Source: Psychrobacillus mangrovi
GTDB lineage: Bacteria; Bacillota; Bacilli; Bacillales_A; Planococcaceae
DNA: 64,000 nucleotides
Direction: 5' to 3'
Assembly: GCF_037104765.1 (NCBI RefSeq)
Contig: NZ_JBAWSY010000012.1
Coordinates: 1 to 64,000, forward strand
Shown: positions 26,686 to 34,687 of the stretch, piece after piece
Numbering within the stretch: position 1 is the stretch's first letter
Layout of the letters: each line of letters begins with the position of its first letter
Notes under the pieces: generated by a model
What the model saw: only the letters and a program-made list of their open reading frames with translations
Database searches by the model: none
What the model was told of the DNA's origin: nothing
Translations under genes and position numbers: made by a program

Positions 26686-27168
26686 TTGAGTAGTGAGAAA
26701 GTAGTTGTCTTTCAATGTGGCAATGAAGATTATGCTGTTCCAATTGAACATGTTATCTCAATTGAAAAATTAGAGCATATTAATCCTATACCACATTTAC
26801 CAAATTATTTAATTGGATTAATGAAAATCCGAGGTGAGCTAGTGCCAATTATTGATTTTGAACAAATTTTATATAATCGTAATGGCGCTGATTTTGAAAC
26901 ATCTCGAGTAATAACGATGCATACACAAGATATGTCCATTGGACTTCTAGTGAAAGAAGCAAAAGAAATACTAGACATTCCTACCGAAGATATTAAGCAA
27001 ATCGGCTTAGTAAATTATACAAAAACACAGTACTTTACTGGAGTTGCAAATTTAGAAAATCGTATGATTACGATTGTCGATCCATCTATATTAGTTCGTT
27101 CATTGGAAGGGATTAAAGATATTCAGTCCTATCTAGAATCAGCAAAAAAAGAGGAAGTAGGTAGCTAA
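26686..27168 (+). CDS. CheW-domain chemotaxis adaptor
   Basis: This is a 160-residue single CheW domain. VFQCGNEDYAVPIEHVISIEKL and IGLMKIRGELVPIIDF are the two SH3-like strands characteristic of CheW. It couples receptors to CheA. No other chemotaxis gene is nearby, so it is an orphan copy, possibly a second CheW. It starts with TTG at 26686 after AGGAGGTG. The C-terminus (EEVGS) overlaps the first copy of the duplicated terminator stem that borders the MITE-like insertion. Confidence 0.9.
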   Translation: MSSEKVVVFQCGNEDYAVPIEHVISIEKLEHINPIPHLPNYLIGLMKIRGELVPIIDFEQILYNRNGADFETSRVITMHTQDMSIGLLVKEAKEILDIPTEDIKQIGLVNYTKTQYFTGVANLENRMITIVDPSILVRSLEGIKDIQSYLESAKKEEVGS

Positions 27169-27180
27169 TTAAAGTTACCT

Positions 27181-27524
27181 CAGACTGTAAACAGACAAAC
27201 TCAATGGGTGCATGGATTTGTATATTAAATTCGGCAAGGACCACCACTTCGCTTTCCGTGGGCTTGGCTTCAGCCTCCTAGGCCAACAGGATGTTGGTCA
27301 TGCAATCGTTGCCGCAGGATGCGGCGAACTTAGATTGCCTTCCCCTCAACTGCGGGGTCTTCTGCTCAAGCTGTTCCCACAGGAGTCTTCGTGGAGGTCC
27401 TTGAATTATAATCAATTCCTTATAGTTACTTACTATCTTTATTTTTAATTGGATAAATAATCCTCTTTAGGAAGATTTATTATTATTCATAACCGGTTAT
27501 AAAAATACTTTTGTCGTCAACATG
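27181..27524. mobile_element. MITE-like element, left copy (with nested RNA)
   Basis: The core runs 27233-27403 and has 10-base ends GGCAAGGACC / GGTCCTTGAA; the right copy at 28944 has the same sequence in inverse orientation. Homology continues to TTTTGTCGTCAA near 27520. The element is bordered by AGGTAGCTAAT at 27159 and again at 27525, a duplicated terminator stem. It has no ORF of its own. The centre differs from the right copy by an insertion holding two AGGAT hairpins. Confidence 0.7.
27283..27338 (-). ncRNA. Bacillaceae-1-type RNA
   Basis: On the minus strand two small hairpins, GCCGC-ATCCT-GCGGC and CCAAC-ATCCT-GTTGG, are joined by a short linker, and GCAATC/GATTGC extends the first. 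Two terminal loops with sequence RUCCU are the hallmark of the Rfam Bacillaceae-1 motif as I remember it. Read on the plus strand the loops are AGGAT, which would look like CsrA targets, so the strand choice depends on the family match. Confidence 0.55.
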
Positions 27525-27525
27525 A

Positions 27526-27550
27526 GGTAGCTAATCATAGCTACCTTTTT
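27526..27550 (+). terminator. Intrinsic terminator of the CheW gene
   Basis: GGTAGCTA and TAGCTACC pair perfectly around ATCA and TTTTT follows. A degenerate second copy (GGTAGCTAATTAAAGTTACC) sits at 27160, immediately after the CheW coding end, on the other side of the MITE-like element. Confidence 0.8.
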
Positions 27551-27569
27551 ACGTAAGGGGGGGATTTGA

Positions 27570-28808
27570 TTGAATAGAAAAAATAGAATAATTTTTCATA
27601 TAGATATGAATAGTTTCTATGCTTCTGTCGAACAGGCATATGATCCCTCATTAAAAGGAAAGGCGATTGCTATAGCTGGAAACCCAAAGGAACGTAGAGG
27701 CATCCTTGTAACTTGTTCTTATGAGGCAAGAGCTAAAGGTGTATACACAACGATGTCTGTTTGGGAAGCGAAACGTAAATGCCCGGAGATAATTTTACTT
27801 CCTCCCAATTTTGAAAGATATCGTATCGCTTCTAAAGCTATGTTTGATATATTACGGTCATATACACCTCTTGTGGAACCTGTATCGATTGATGAAGGGT
27901 ATATGGATGTAAGTGAAATGAATCTTTCAGGAAACGCAGTTAATTTAGCAGAATCTATTCAAAATAGATTAATTCGTGAATTGGATTTACCAAGCTCTAT
28001 TGGAATAGCCCCGAATAAGTTTTTAGCAAAAACCGCTTCGAATATGAAAAAGCCTATGGGTATAACTGTGCTACGAAAACGAGAATTGCCAGAAAGGTTA
28101 TGGAATCTACCTGTTATTGAAATGCATGGTGTAGGCGAAAGTACCTCAAACAAACTTGCGGAATTAGGCATAAAAACAATTGGAGATTTAGCGACTATTC
28201 AAACTGGTGTTTTAAAAGAAAGATTAGGAAAGATTGGTTTGCGTCTATCGGAAAGAGCAAACGGAATAGATGATCGGCCAGTAGATCCAACCTCCGTATT
28301 TGATACAAAAAGTGTAGGCAATTCAACAACCCTGCCATATGATGAAACCGATCCTACCGAGCTAAATAAGGTGATTTTGAAACTTTCCAAAAAAGTGGCT
28401 TCTAGGTTGGAAGCTAAAAACCTTGCTGGACAGTCTATTAACATTCATATTCGTGATGCAGATTGGAAAAATAAGACGAGAAGCAAAACCGTACAGAACC
28501 GTATATTCGAAGAACGTGAGATATATCAGCTTGCTAAAGACTTATTTCATAGTACTTGGAATGGGGAGGCTATAAGGCTTTTAGGAGTTACAGTAAATAA
28601 TGTGCAAGATAAAGGTGACTATGTTGAGCAATTATCTATTTTTAACTTTGAAGAACATGCTAAAGAAGAACCAATATTGAAGCTAGTTGAACAGCTACAG
28701 GATAAATTCGGAAAAGAAGCGATAAAGAGAGGAATTAAATTAAAAAAGAATCCTTCCTTAGAATCGAAAACAAGCTTTAGTAAAGACTTTTTAGACGATC
28801 ATAAATAA
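27570..28808 (+). CDS. dinB: DNA polymerase IV (Y-family)
   Basis: This is a 412-residue Y-family translesion polymerase. Catalytic carboxylates are D12 (FHIDMNSFYASVE) and D108/E109 (VSIDEGYMD). Thumb helix-hairpin-helix VIEMHGVGESTSNKLAELGIKTIGDL and little-finger QSINIHIRDADW follow. It corresponds to B. subtilis YqjH (PolY1). It starts with TTG at 27570 after AAGGGGGGG. The gene is enclosed by two MITE-like elements in opposite orientation, both inserted in terminators. I see no clear LexA box in front. Confidence 0.95.
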   Translation: MNRKNRIIFHIDMNSFYASVEQAYDPSLKGKAIAIAGNPKERRGILVTCSYEARAKGVYTTMSVWEAKRKCPEIILLPPNFERYRIASKAMFDILRSYTPLVEPVSIDEGYMDVSEMNLSGNAVNLAESIQNRLIRELDLPSSIGIAPNKFLAKTASNMKKPMGITVLRKRELPERLWNLPVIEMHGVGESTSNKLAELGIKTIGDLATIQTGVLKERLGKIGLRLSERANGIDDRPVDPTSVFDTKSVGNSTTLPYDETDPTELNKVILKLSKKVASRLEAKNLAGQSINIHIRDADWKNKTRSKTVQNRIFEEREIYQLAKDLFHSTWNGEAIRLLGVTVNNVQDKGDYVEQLSIFNFEEHAKEEPILKLVEQLQDKFGKEAIKRGIKLKKNPSLESKTSFSKDFLDDHK

Positions 28809-28812
28809 ATAA

Positions 28813-28845
28813 GGAGCATTAATAGAATAATTCTATTAATGCTCC
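28813..28845. terminator. Perfect 15-bp stem palindrome after dinB
   Basis: GGAGCATTAATAGAA pairs with TTCTATTAATGCTCC around TAA. The expected T-tract is missing here. It reappears after a second half-stem (TCTATTAATGCTCC then TTTT) at 29076, on the far side of the MITE-like insertion. Confidence 0.8.
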
Positions 28846-29075
28846 CAGCTTGACGACAAAAGTACTTTTATAAACGGCTAGGAAGTAGTTGCTTTATCAA
28901 TTAAAGGTAAAGATAGTAGATATCTTTAATCAATTGTCTATAAGGCAAGGACCACCACGAAGACTCCTGTGGGAACAGCTTGAGCAGAAGACCCCGCAGG
29001 TACGCAAGTACCGAGGAGGCTGAAGCCAAGCCCACGGAAAGCGAAGTGGAGGTCCTTGCCGAATTTAATATAAAA
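28846..29075. mobile_element. MITE-like element, right copy
   Basis: The 230-base insertion lies between two direct copies of TCTATTAATGCTCC (28832-28845 and 29076-29089), a 14-base target duplication. The core 28944-29060 begins GGCAAGGACCACCAC and ends GTGGAGGTCCTTGCC, with a central hairpin GGTAC-GCAA-GTACC. The flank to 28851 (TTGACGACAAAAGTA) matches the left copy inversely. It has no coding capacity. Confidence 0.75.
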
Positions 29076-29079
29076 TCTA

Positions 29080-30516
29080 TTAATGCTCCTTTTGGAAGGA
29101 CAAAGTATGATTCAAGTAGTGTAGTGTTTCCATATCGGAAGTGGTTGGTAAAGAAAAAGGTTGCCGATAATCTTCAATGCCTTTTCCAGTAATAACTATC
29201 CAATCCTGGTCTTGTGCTTGTTTCCATGCATATTGAATAGCTTGCGTACGATCAGGGATTACTAGGCATTTATCCTGTAGATTAAGTTCGGTTAATTCTT
29301 TTAACATGTTATCAATTGATACACCATTTAAATCATCAAATGTAAGTATACTCTCATCACAATTTTTTAGTGATACATCTATCATATTTTTTCTTTTCTG
29401 AGGATCGCGATTTCCTCTGAATCCAAAGATATGAATAATTTTTCGAGGTTTATAAGAATGAACAGTTTCCAAAATATGATAAAAAGCATTGCTTGTATGA
29501 GCATAATCGATTACAAATGTAGCACCTGAGGGATGAGAGAATAACTGAAACCTTCCAGGTACACCATTAAAATTACTAAGTGCTTCTATAATTGAAGTAG
29601 AAGCAATACCTAATGAAATTGAAGTTAAAAAAGCTAAGGCAGCATTTTCAATATTATGCTGTCCTTTCATACATGTTGTAAGTAGGAAAGACTCAGAATT
29701 AGAGGGTGATAATAATTCATTTCCAGAAATAGAATATGCAGATTCTTTGCCACTAACTTGAATTACATGATTGTTTCTCGATAGAACATAGGAACTTAAC
29801 CTTTCACCCCATTCAGTAGTAGAATTTACGATTGCAACACCATCTGATTTTAAATGATCAAACAATGTTTGTTTTGCTAAATAGTAAGATTCCATGTTGA
29901 GGTGATAATCCAAGTGTTCAGGTTCTAAGTTAGTAAATATACAATAATCAAATTCAATACCTTCCACTCTGTATTGTGTTAAGCCATGGGATGAAACTTC
30001 CATGATCACAACTTTATCATGGCTAAAGGATAATAATTGGTTAAAAGTTAATGGATCTAACGTGGTATGTGAAGAAGAGTTTTCAATTCCGTTAATTACA
30101 GTTGAGACACTTCCAAACAACGCACATGAGATTCCTTGTGATTCCAAAATATGTTTGAGCATATAAGATGTCGTTGTCTTTCCATTAGTACCTGTAATCC
30201 CGATCATGATTTTATTTTGAGTTGGATTGTGGTGAAAAGTACGAGCTAATATGGCTAATGCTTTCCTTGAATTAGGAACTTTAAAGTATGGTACTTCTAA
30301 ATCTTCTATGTCGTGTTCCCCAATTATTGCAGCAGCGCCGTTTTTTATAGCATCATTTATATAAAGGTGACCGTCTGTGTTTGTTCCAGCGATCGCAATA
30401 AATATGAAATTTTTATCTACCTTGGAAGAATCAAAAGATAAACCATTTATTACAAGAGATTGATACTTATCTTTCATTGTAATATCTAAGGACTGTAACA
30501 ATAAATCTAATTTCAT
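29080..30516 (-). CDS. MurE-like Mur ligase
   Basis: This is a 478-residue ATP-dependent Mur ligase of the MurE (UDP-MurNAc-tripeptide synthetase) type. The N-terminal UDP-binding SFDSSKVDKNFIFIAIAG, P-loop GITGTNGKTTT (106-116), EVSSHGL, HLDYH and GVPGRFQ are present. The DNPR box that selects meso-diaminopimelate is replaced by DDLN (394-397), and GKGHE is GKGIE. It lies outside any division cluster, so it is probably a paralogue using another amino acid. Its stop codon falls inside the 14-base duplication made by the MITE-like insertion, so the C-terminal codons come from the terminator stem. It converges with dinB. Confidence 0.85.
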   Translation of the reverse strand: MKLDLLLQSLDITMKDKYQSLVINGLSFDSSKVDKNFIFIAIAGTNTDGHLYINDAIKNGAAAIIGEHDIEDLEVPYFKVPNSRKALAILARTFHHNPTQNKIMIGITGTNGKTTTSYMLKHILESQGISCALFGSVSTVINGIENSSSHTTLDPLTFNQLLSFSHDKVVIMEVSSHGLTQYRVEGIEFDYCIFTNLEPEHLDYHLNMESYYLAKQTLFDHLKSDGVAIVNSTTEWGERLSSYVLSRNNHVIQVSGKESAYSISGNELLSPSNSESFLLTTCMKGQHNIENAALAFLTSISLGIASTSIIEALSNFNGVPGRFQLFSHPSGATFVIDYAHTSNAFYHILETVHSYKPRKIIHIFGFRGNRDPQKRKNMIDVSLKNCDESILTFDDLNGVSIDNMLKELTELNLQDKCLVIPDRTQAIQYAWKQAQDQDWIVITGKGIEDYRQPFSLPTTSDMETLHYLNHTLSFQKEH

Positions 30517-30795
30517 AAGGGTATTTCGCTCCTTCTGGGTGTCTATTTATTGTTAGCTGAATTAAAAAATACATGCATTAACAATAGTAATTATGTAGTT
30601 TATTCTCATTTCCCTTAAATCTCTTGTACAAATTTTCGGATAATCTATACAAGGATATTAATAAGTATACAGAAATAAGATTAAAAAGTTATGCAGTTAG
30701 CTTAATGTAACGAAAACGTAATATAGCTAGAAAAAGTTTGCAGTAATTTTGTTCAAACCTTATGATGAATGGAATAGAAGTTGAGGTGGAGAAAG
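30517..30795. promoter_or_regulatory. Divergent promoter region of MurE-like gene and rnz
   Basis: This is a 279-base AT-rich spacer between divergent starts. The sequence AGGAGCG lies just upstream (minus strand) of the MurE-like gene. I see no riboswitch or conserved operator. Confidence 0.35.
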
Positions 30796-31749
30796 ATGAA
30801 AATATTATTTTTAGGAACAGGGGCAGGAATGCCATCAAAACAACGCAATACGACAGCAACTGTTTTAAAATTGTTAGATGAACGAGGGACTTTCTGGATG
30901 TTTGATTGTGGAGAAGCGACACAACATCAAATTCTTCGGACTTCTCTCAAACCGCGAAAATTAGAGAAGCTCTTTATCACTCACTTACATGGTGACCATA
31001 TTTATGGACTTCCTGGATTGCTTGGATCTCGTTCTTTTCTCGGTGGAGATGAAGAACTTACAATTTATGGGCCAACTGGTATAAAAGCATGGATTGAGTT
31101 GACACTCGCCACTTCTAATACATACATCAAATATCCACTTTCGATAATAGAAATAGAGGAGGGAATTGTATTTGAGGACGAGCAATTTATAGTGGAAGCA
31201 AAATTACTAGAGCATGTCATTCCATGCTTTGGATATAAAGTAACTCAAAAACCACTTCCGCCTGAACTACTAATCAGTAAAACAGATGCGCTGCGTGTAC
31301 CTAGAGGACCATTATTGAAGCAATTAAAAGCAGGATTTGATATTGAACTTGAAGATGGTCGAATAGTGAGAAGTGCAGAAGTGACAGGGGAACCAAAGAA
31401 AGGTTTTCAGTTAACTGTTTTAGGTGATACAAGGTTTTGTAATAATTCGATTTTGTTAAGTATTGGATCTGATGTACTTATTCACGAAGGAACGTTTGAT
31501 CAAGAAACGTCTGAACTTGCTAGGCAATATGGGCACTCTACTATTATAGATGCAGCAAATGTATGTAAGGAAGCAAATGCGAGCCATTTAGTTGTCAACC
31601 ATATTAGTGCACGATTTATGCCATCTGATATAAAAGATATGTTAGCGCAAGTTGAGGATTTTCCATTTCCGATTTTTGTGGCAGATGATTTTTCTGAATT
31701 TGAATGGCAAAATGGCTTATTAAAAAAAGTGGAAAATTCCGAGCGATAA
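30796..31749 (+). CDS. rnz: Ribonuclease Z
   Basis: This is a 317-residue tRNase Z (long metallo-beta-lactamase fold), which removes 3' trailers of CCA-less tRNA precursors. The Zn-binding motif HLHGDH covers H63, H65, D67 and H68. The exosite insertion GLLGSRSFLGGDEEL and GDTRFCNNS follow, with C-terminal VVNHISARF. The ATG at 30796 after GAGGTGGAG is preferred to the TTG at 30781. It corresponds to B. subtilis yqjK. A strong bidirectional terminator separates it from convergent proC. Confidence 0.95.
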   Translation: MKILFLGTGAGMPSKQRNTTATVLKLLDERGTFWMFDCGEATQHQILRTSLKPRKLEKLFITHLHGDHIYGLPGLLGSRSFLGGDEELTIYGPTGIKAWIELTLATSNTYIKYPLSIIEIEEGIVFEDEQFIVEAKLLEHVIPCFGYKVTQKPLPPELLISKTDALRVPRGPLLKQLKAGFDIELEDGRIVRSAEVTGEPKKGFQLTVLGDTRFCNNSILLSIGSDVLIHEGTFDQETSELARQYGHSTIIDAANVCKEANASHLVVNHISARFMPSDIKDMLAQVEDFPFPIFVADDFSEFEWQNGLLKKVENSER

Positions 31750-31774
31750 CAATTATCACTCGGAATTTTTTTAT
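31735..31774. terminator. Bidirectional terminator between rnz and proC
   Basis: AATTCCGAG..GATAA pairs with TTATC..CTCGGAATT, one mismatch, followed by T7. Confidence 0.85.
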
Positions 31775-31786
31775 CATCGATTGGAT

Positions 31787-32599
31787 TTATTCATATTGTT
31801 TACCAAGGACCCTGGATTTATTTTGAGCAGCATCGATACAAGCAAAAATAGCATCTTTTACATTGTACTGTATCAATTGTTCCAAACCAGCTTCAGTAGT
31901 TCCACCTGGGCTAGTTACTCTTCTTCGTAACTCATTAGGTTCTACATCACCTTTTTTAAGCATCTGAGCCGCTCCTTCCATCGTTTGAACAAATAAATGA
32001 CGAGCGTCTGATTTATTCAAGCCATGCTTCATAGCTGCAGCTTCAAATTGCTCTGCAAAGTAATAGAAGTAGGCAGGACCGCTTCCTGAAAGCGCTGTGA
32101 CAACATGTAAATCCTCTTCATCTACAGCTTGGACTGTTCCTATTGATTCTAATAAACTTACAATTGATTTTTTTTCTTCCTCAGATACAAGATCATTCCA
32201 ACTTATGGCGGAAGCACTGAGTCCAACAGCCGCTGATGTATTCGGCATAACACGTGCAATCGGACGTCTTCCTAAATAATTTGTTATCGTTTGTATGGTT
32301 ACACCAGCTATAACTGAAATAATTGTTGCGTTTTTATTTAAAAAAGGAGCGATACCAGTTAATGCTTCTTTTGCATCTTTTGGTTTCATAGCTAAGAAAA
32401 CAATATTTGCTTCTGTTAAAGCTATTTTCTTTTCACAGACAATCTGTACATTGTAAGCTTTTTTTAATAGTTGTAGCTGATCTACATCCGATTTATTCGT
32501 CACATGTATGAACTCTGGAGAAACTTTGTCTTCTTTCGTAAGTCCATTAATGATAGCTTCCGCCATTGACCCAGCACCGACAAATACAATTTTCGTCAT
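31787..32599 (-). CDS. proC: Pyrroline-5-carboxylate reductase
   Basis: This is a 270-residue NADPH-binding enzyme that performs the last step of proline synthesis. It has an N-terminal Rossmann motif FVGAGSMAEAII, NTSAAVG, and the signature SGSGPAYFYYFAE with the C-terminal helical SPGGTTEAG. It corresponds to B. subtilis proI (yqjO). The gene has its own leader with a T-box whose specifier reads as a proline codon. Expression should rise when uncharged tRNA-Pro accumulates. AAGGAGG precedes its ATG. Confidence 0.94.
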   Translation of the reverse strand: MTKIVFVGAGSMAEAIINGLTKEDKVSPEFIHVTNKSDVDQLQLLKKAYNVQIVCEKKIALTEANIVFLAMKPKDAKEALTGIAPFLNKNATIISVIAGVTIQTITNYLGRRPIARVMPNTSAAVGLSASAISWNDLVSEEEKKSIVSLLESIGTVQAVDEEDLHVVTALSGSGPAYFYYFAEQFEAAAMKHGLNKSDARHLFVQTMEGAAQMLKKGDVEPNELRRRVTSPGGTTEAGLEQLIQYNVKDAIFACIDAAQNKSRVLGKQYE

Positions 32600-32621
32600 T
32601 AAATATTCCTCCTTATAAAAT

Positions 32622-32666
32622 AAAAAAATGCGTTCCCGTCCCTAATAAATAAGGACGAAAACGCAT
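32622..32666 (-). terminator. T-box terminator of proC
   Basis: On the minus strand GCGTTTTCGTCC pairs with GGGACGGGAACGC and T7 follows. The 5' part overlaps the antiterminator, as a T-box requires. Confidence 0.85.
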
Positions 32667-32850
32667 GTCTCCGCGGTACCACCTAAATTTGCCGCAACCG
32701 GCACAACTTTTCCTTCATATCGTGAAGGTCACGACTATGTTTGCATAGTAGCTCAGAAGTAGGTTTGATATATGAGCGGGAGGTGAAACTTGCAGCAGGT
32801 TATTTCACTCTCTTTACTCCATCATATATGTACTAGTCTTCATCTTAGCT
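32622..32850 (-). promoter_or_regulatory. T-box leader, tRNA-Pro specificity
   Basis: The T-box GGTGGTACCGCGG is the complement of 32671-32684. Stem I has GAAG / CTTC at its base and an ATATATGA / TCATATAT helix above it. The specifier loop reads AAACCTA, putting CCT (Pro; complement of 32761-32763) in the specifier position. The AGAGAG element typical of stem I is also present. Proline specificity agrees with the downstream proC. Confidence 0.9.
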
Positions 32851-32975
32851 TTTATTTTCTGAATTAATGAAATTATATGGCTCTTCCAAATAAAAGTCAA
32901 CTTCAATTTAGTGACGGCTTCTTTAAAAAAATGTACAATAGAATGAATAACCATTCATAAAGAGGGAGTAGTATT

Positions 32976-33923
32976 ATGACTATACATAAAATAATTATTC
33001 CTACGCCATTCGCGGTAGGTGATGTTAATGCATATTTATTAAAAGGTGATGCACTCACACTAATAGACGTAGGTCCCAAAACAGAAGAAGCACTAGTTGC
33101 CCTTAAAGCTGGAATTGAAGAAGTGGGATACTCGCTTTCGGATGTAGAACAAGTACTTCTAACACATCATCATCCAGATCATTCTGGATGGGTATATGCT
33201 TTTGAACAAGCTACATTGTTGGGTCATGCTTATAACCAACCTTGGTTAACGAGAGATGTGGAGTTTTTTAAATTTCACGATGAATTTTATCTGCAATGCC
33301 TTAAAGAAGAAGGCGTTCCAGAAAGTTACTTCCGTTGGGTTGAAAAGATGAAAAGACCAACACATTTTATAGGAAATCGCCCTCTACAAAAGTTTTTAAG
33401 AGAAGGAGATACACTTCCAGGGCATCCTGATTTCACTATTTTAGAGACTTTAGGACATGCGCAAAGTCATCTTTCTTTTTGGTCTGAGAAAGATAGAGTT
33501 TTAATCGGAGGAGACTTAGTACTAGAGAAAATTTCTTCTAATCCGTTAATTGAACCACCCCTTAATAGAGTTTTGAAACGTTCAAAATCGATGCTCCAAT
33601 ACAACACTTCGTTAAAACGAATTCAAGATTTACCTGTTGAAAAGATCTATAGTGGTCATGGTAACGAAGTATATAACGTACATGAACTTATTACAGGTAG
33701 ACTAGAAAAACAAAGAGAAAGAGCATTTAAAGTCTTAGACATGATGAAAGAGGAAGAAAAAACAATTTTTGAACTGACACAACTGCTATTTCCAAATGTA
33801 TATGAAAAAGAATTAGGTTTGACTCTGTCAGAGACAATTGGTCAAATTGATTATTTAATGGAAGAAGGCTATATCAGGGAACAAAAAAATGAGAAAGGCA
33901 TTTTGTTATATGACCATGCGTAA
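32976..33923 (+). CDS. MBL-fold metallo-hydrolase (YqjP-like)
   Basis: This is a 315-residue protein. The metallo-beta-lactamase motif LLTHHHPDHSGW contributes H64, H66, D68 and H69; a later histidine is in GHAQSHLSF and the acidic ligand in IGGDLVLE. The C-terminal ~70 residues form an extra helical region (winged-helix-like ELTQLLFPNVYEKELGLTLSE). It corresponds to B. subtilis yqjP and is probably a thioesterase or glyoxalase-II-like hydrolase. The stop overlaps the SDR start. AGAGGGAGTAG gives the ribosome site. Confidence 0.9.
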   Translation: MTIHKIIIPTPFAVGDVNAYLLKGDALTLIDVGPKTEEALVALKAGIEEVGYSLSDVEQVLLTHHHPDHSGWVYAFEQATLLGHAYNQPWLTRDVEFFKFHDEFYLQCLKEEGVPESYFRWVEKMKRPTHFIGNRPLQKFLREGDTLPGHPDFTILETLGHAQSHLSFWSEKDRVLIGGDLVLEKISSNPLIEPPLNRVLKRSKSMLQYNTSLKRIQDLPVEKIYSGHGNEVYNVHELITGRLEKQRERAFKVLDMMKEEEKTIFELTQLLFPNVYEKELGLTLSETIGQIDYLMEEGYIREQKNEKGILLYDHA

Positions 33924-34662
33924 AAAAATTTTCATAACCGGAGCAACTAGCGGAGTAGGTTTAATACTTACAAAAAGGCTAAATATGGATGGTCACGAAG
34001 TTTGGGCTACTGGTCGAAACTTGGAAGTTCTTGATGAGTTAAATCGACTTGGAGTTCATCCCATCCAAGCAGATTTAACAGAAGAACAATCTTATTCGAA
34101 ACTTTTTCACGAAATGGGGACACCTGATACAATAATACATTGTGCAGGTGTTGGGACATTTGCATATTTAACAGATCTAGAAGAGAAAGATATGATACAA
34201 ATGATGAATGTAAACGTGACGGCTCCAATGTTACTAACTAAACACTTTGCAGAAAAAATGAAAAAAAGAGGAAGCGGGCATTTTATTTTTATCGCTTCTC
34301 AAGCTGGAAAAGTTGCCACTCCAAAAGCATCCGTGTATGCTGCGTCAAAACATGCCATACTTGGTTTTGCCAATGCCATTCGTATGGAACTTAGAGAATT
34401 CGGGATACAAGTAACTACGATTAATCCCGGTCCAATCGATACACCATTCCTCGATTTAGCCGATCGGACTGGTACGTACAGAGGAAAGCTTAGTAAACAT
34501 CTTCTACATCCACAAAAAGTAGTGGCTTCTATTATTAGAACAATAGACCACCCAGTGCGAGAAGTCGATTTACCTTCGTATATGAGTCTGACTAGTAAGC
34601 TGTATGCAGTTTTTCCAAAAAGCGTGGAAACTCTAGGAAAGGGTTTTTTTAATAAAAAGTAG
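33916..34662 (+). CDS. Short-chain dehydrogenase/reductase (YqjQ-like)
   Basis: This is an SDR of about 248 residues with cofactor motif TGATSGVGLIL, NVNVTAPMLL and catalytic Y/K in YAASKHAILG; a preceding serine sits in FIASQAG. An R in the first loop (TGRNLE) suggests NADPH. Several in-frame starts exist (33889, 33910, 33916); the last places the Rossmann strand MRKKIFITGA at the N-terminus and overlaps the MBL gene by 8 bases. It corresponds to B. subtilis yqjQ. The substrate is unknown. Confidence 0.9.
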   Translation: MRKKIFITGATSGVGLILTKRLNMDGHEVWATGRNLEVLDELNRLGVHPIQADLTEEQSYSKLFHEMGTPDTIIHCAGVGTFAYLTDLEEKDMIQMMNVNVTAPMLLTKHFAEKMKKRGSGHFIFIASQAGKVATPKASVYAASKHAILGFANAIRMELREFGIQVTTINPGPIDTPFLDLADRTGTYRGKLSKHLLHPQKVVASIIRTIDHPVREVDLPSYMSLTSKLYAVFPKSVETLGKGFFNKK

Positions 34663-34687
34663 TTTTAAAATCCTGGAGGAAAATGAG

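Noticed and set aside
27212..27448. 78-codon frame across the left MITE-like element
   Set aside because: It lies wholly in the palindromic repeat, has no ribosome site and no protein-like pattern.
28980..29192. 70-codon frame across the right MITE-like element
   Set aside because: It is repeat-derived and runs antisense into the MurE-like gene.
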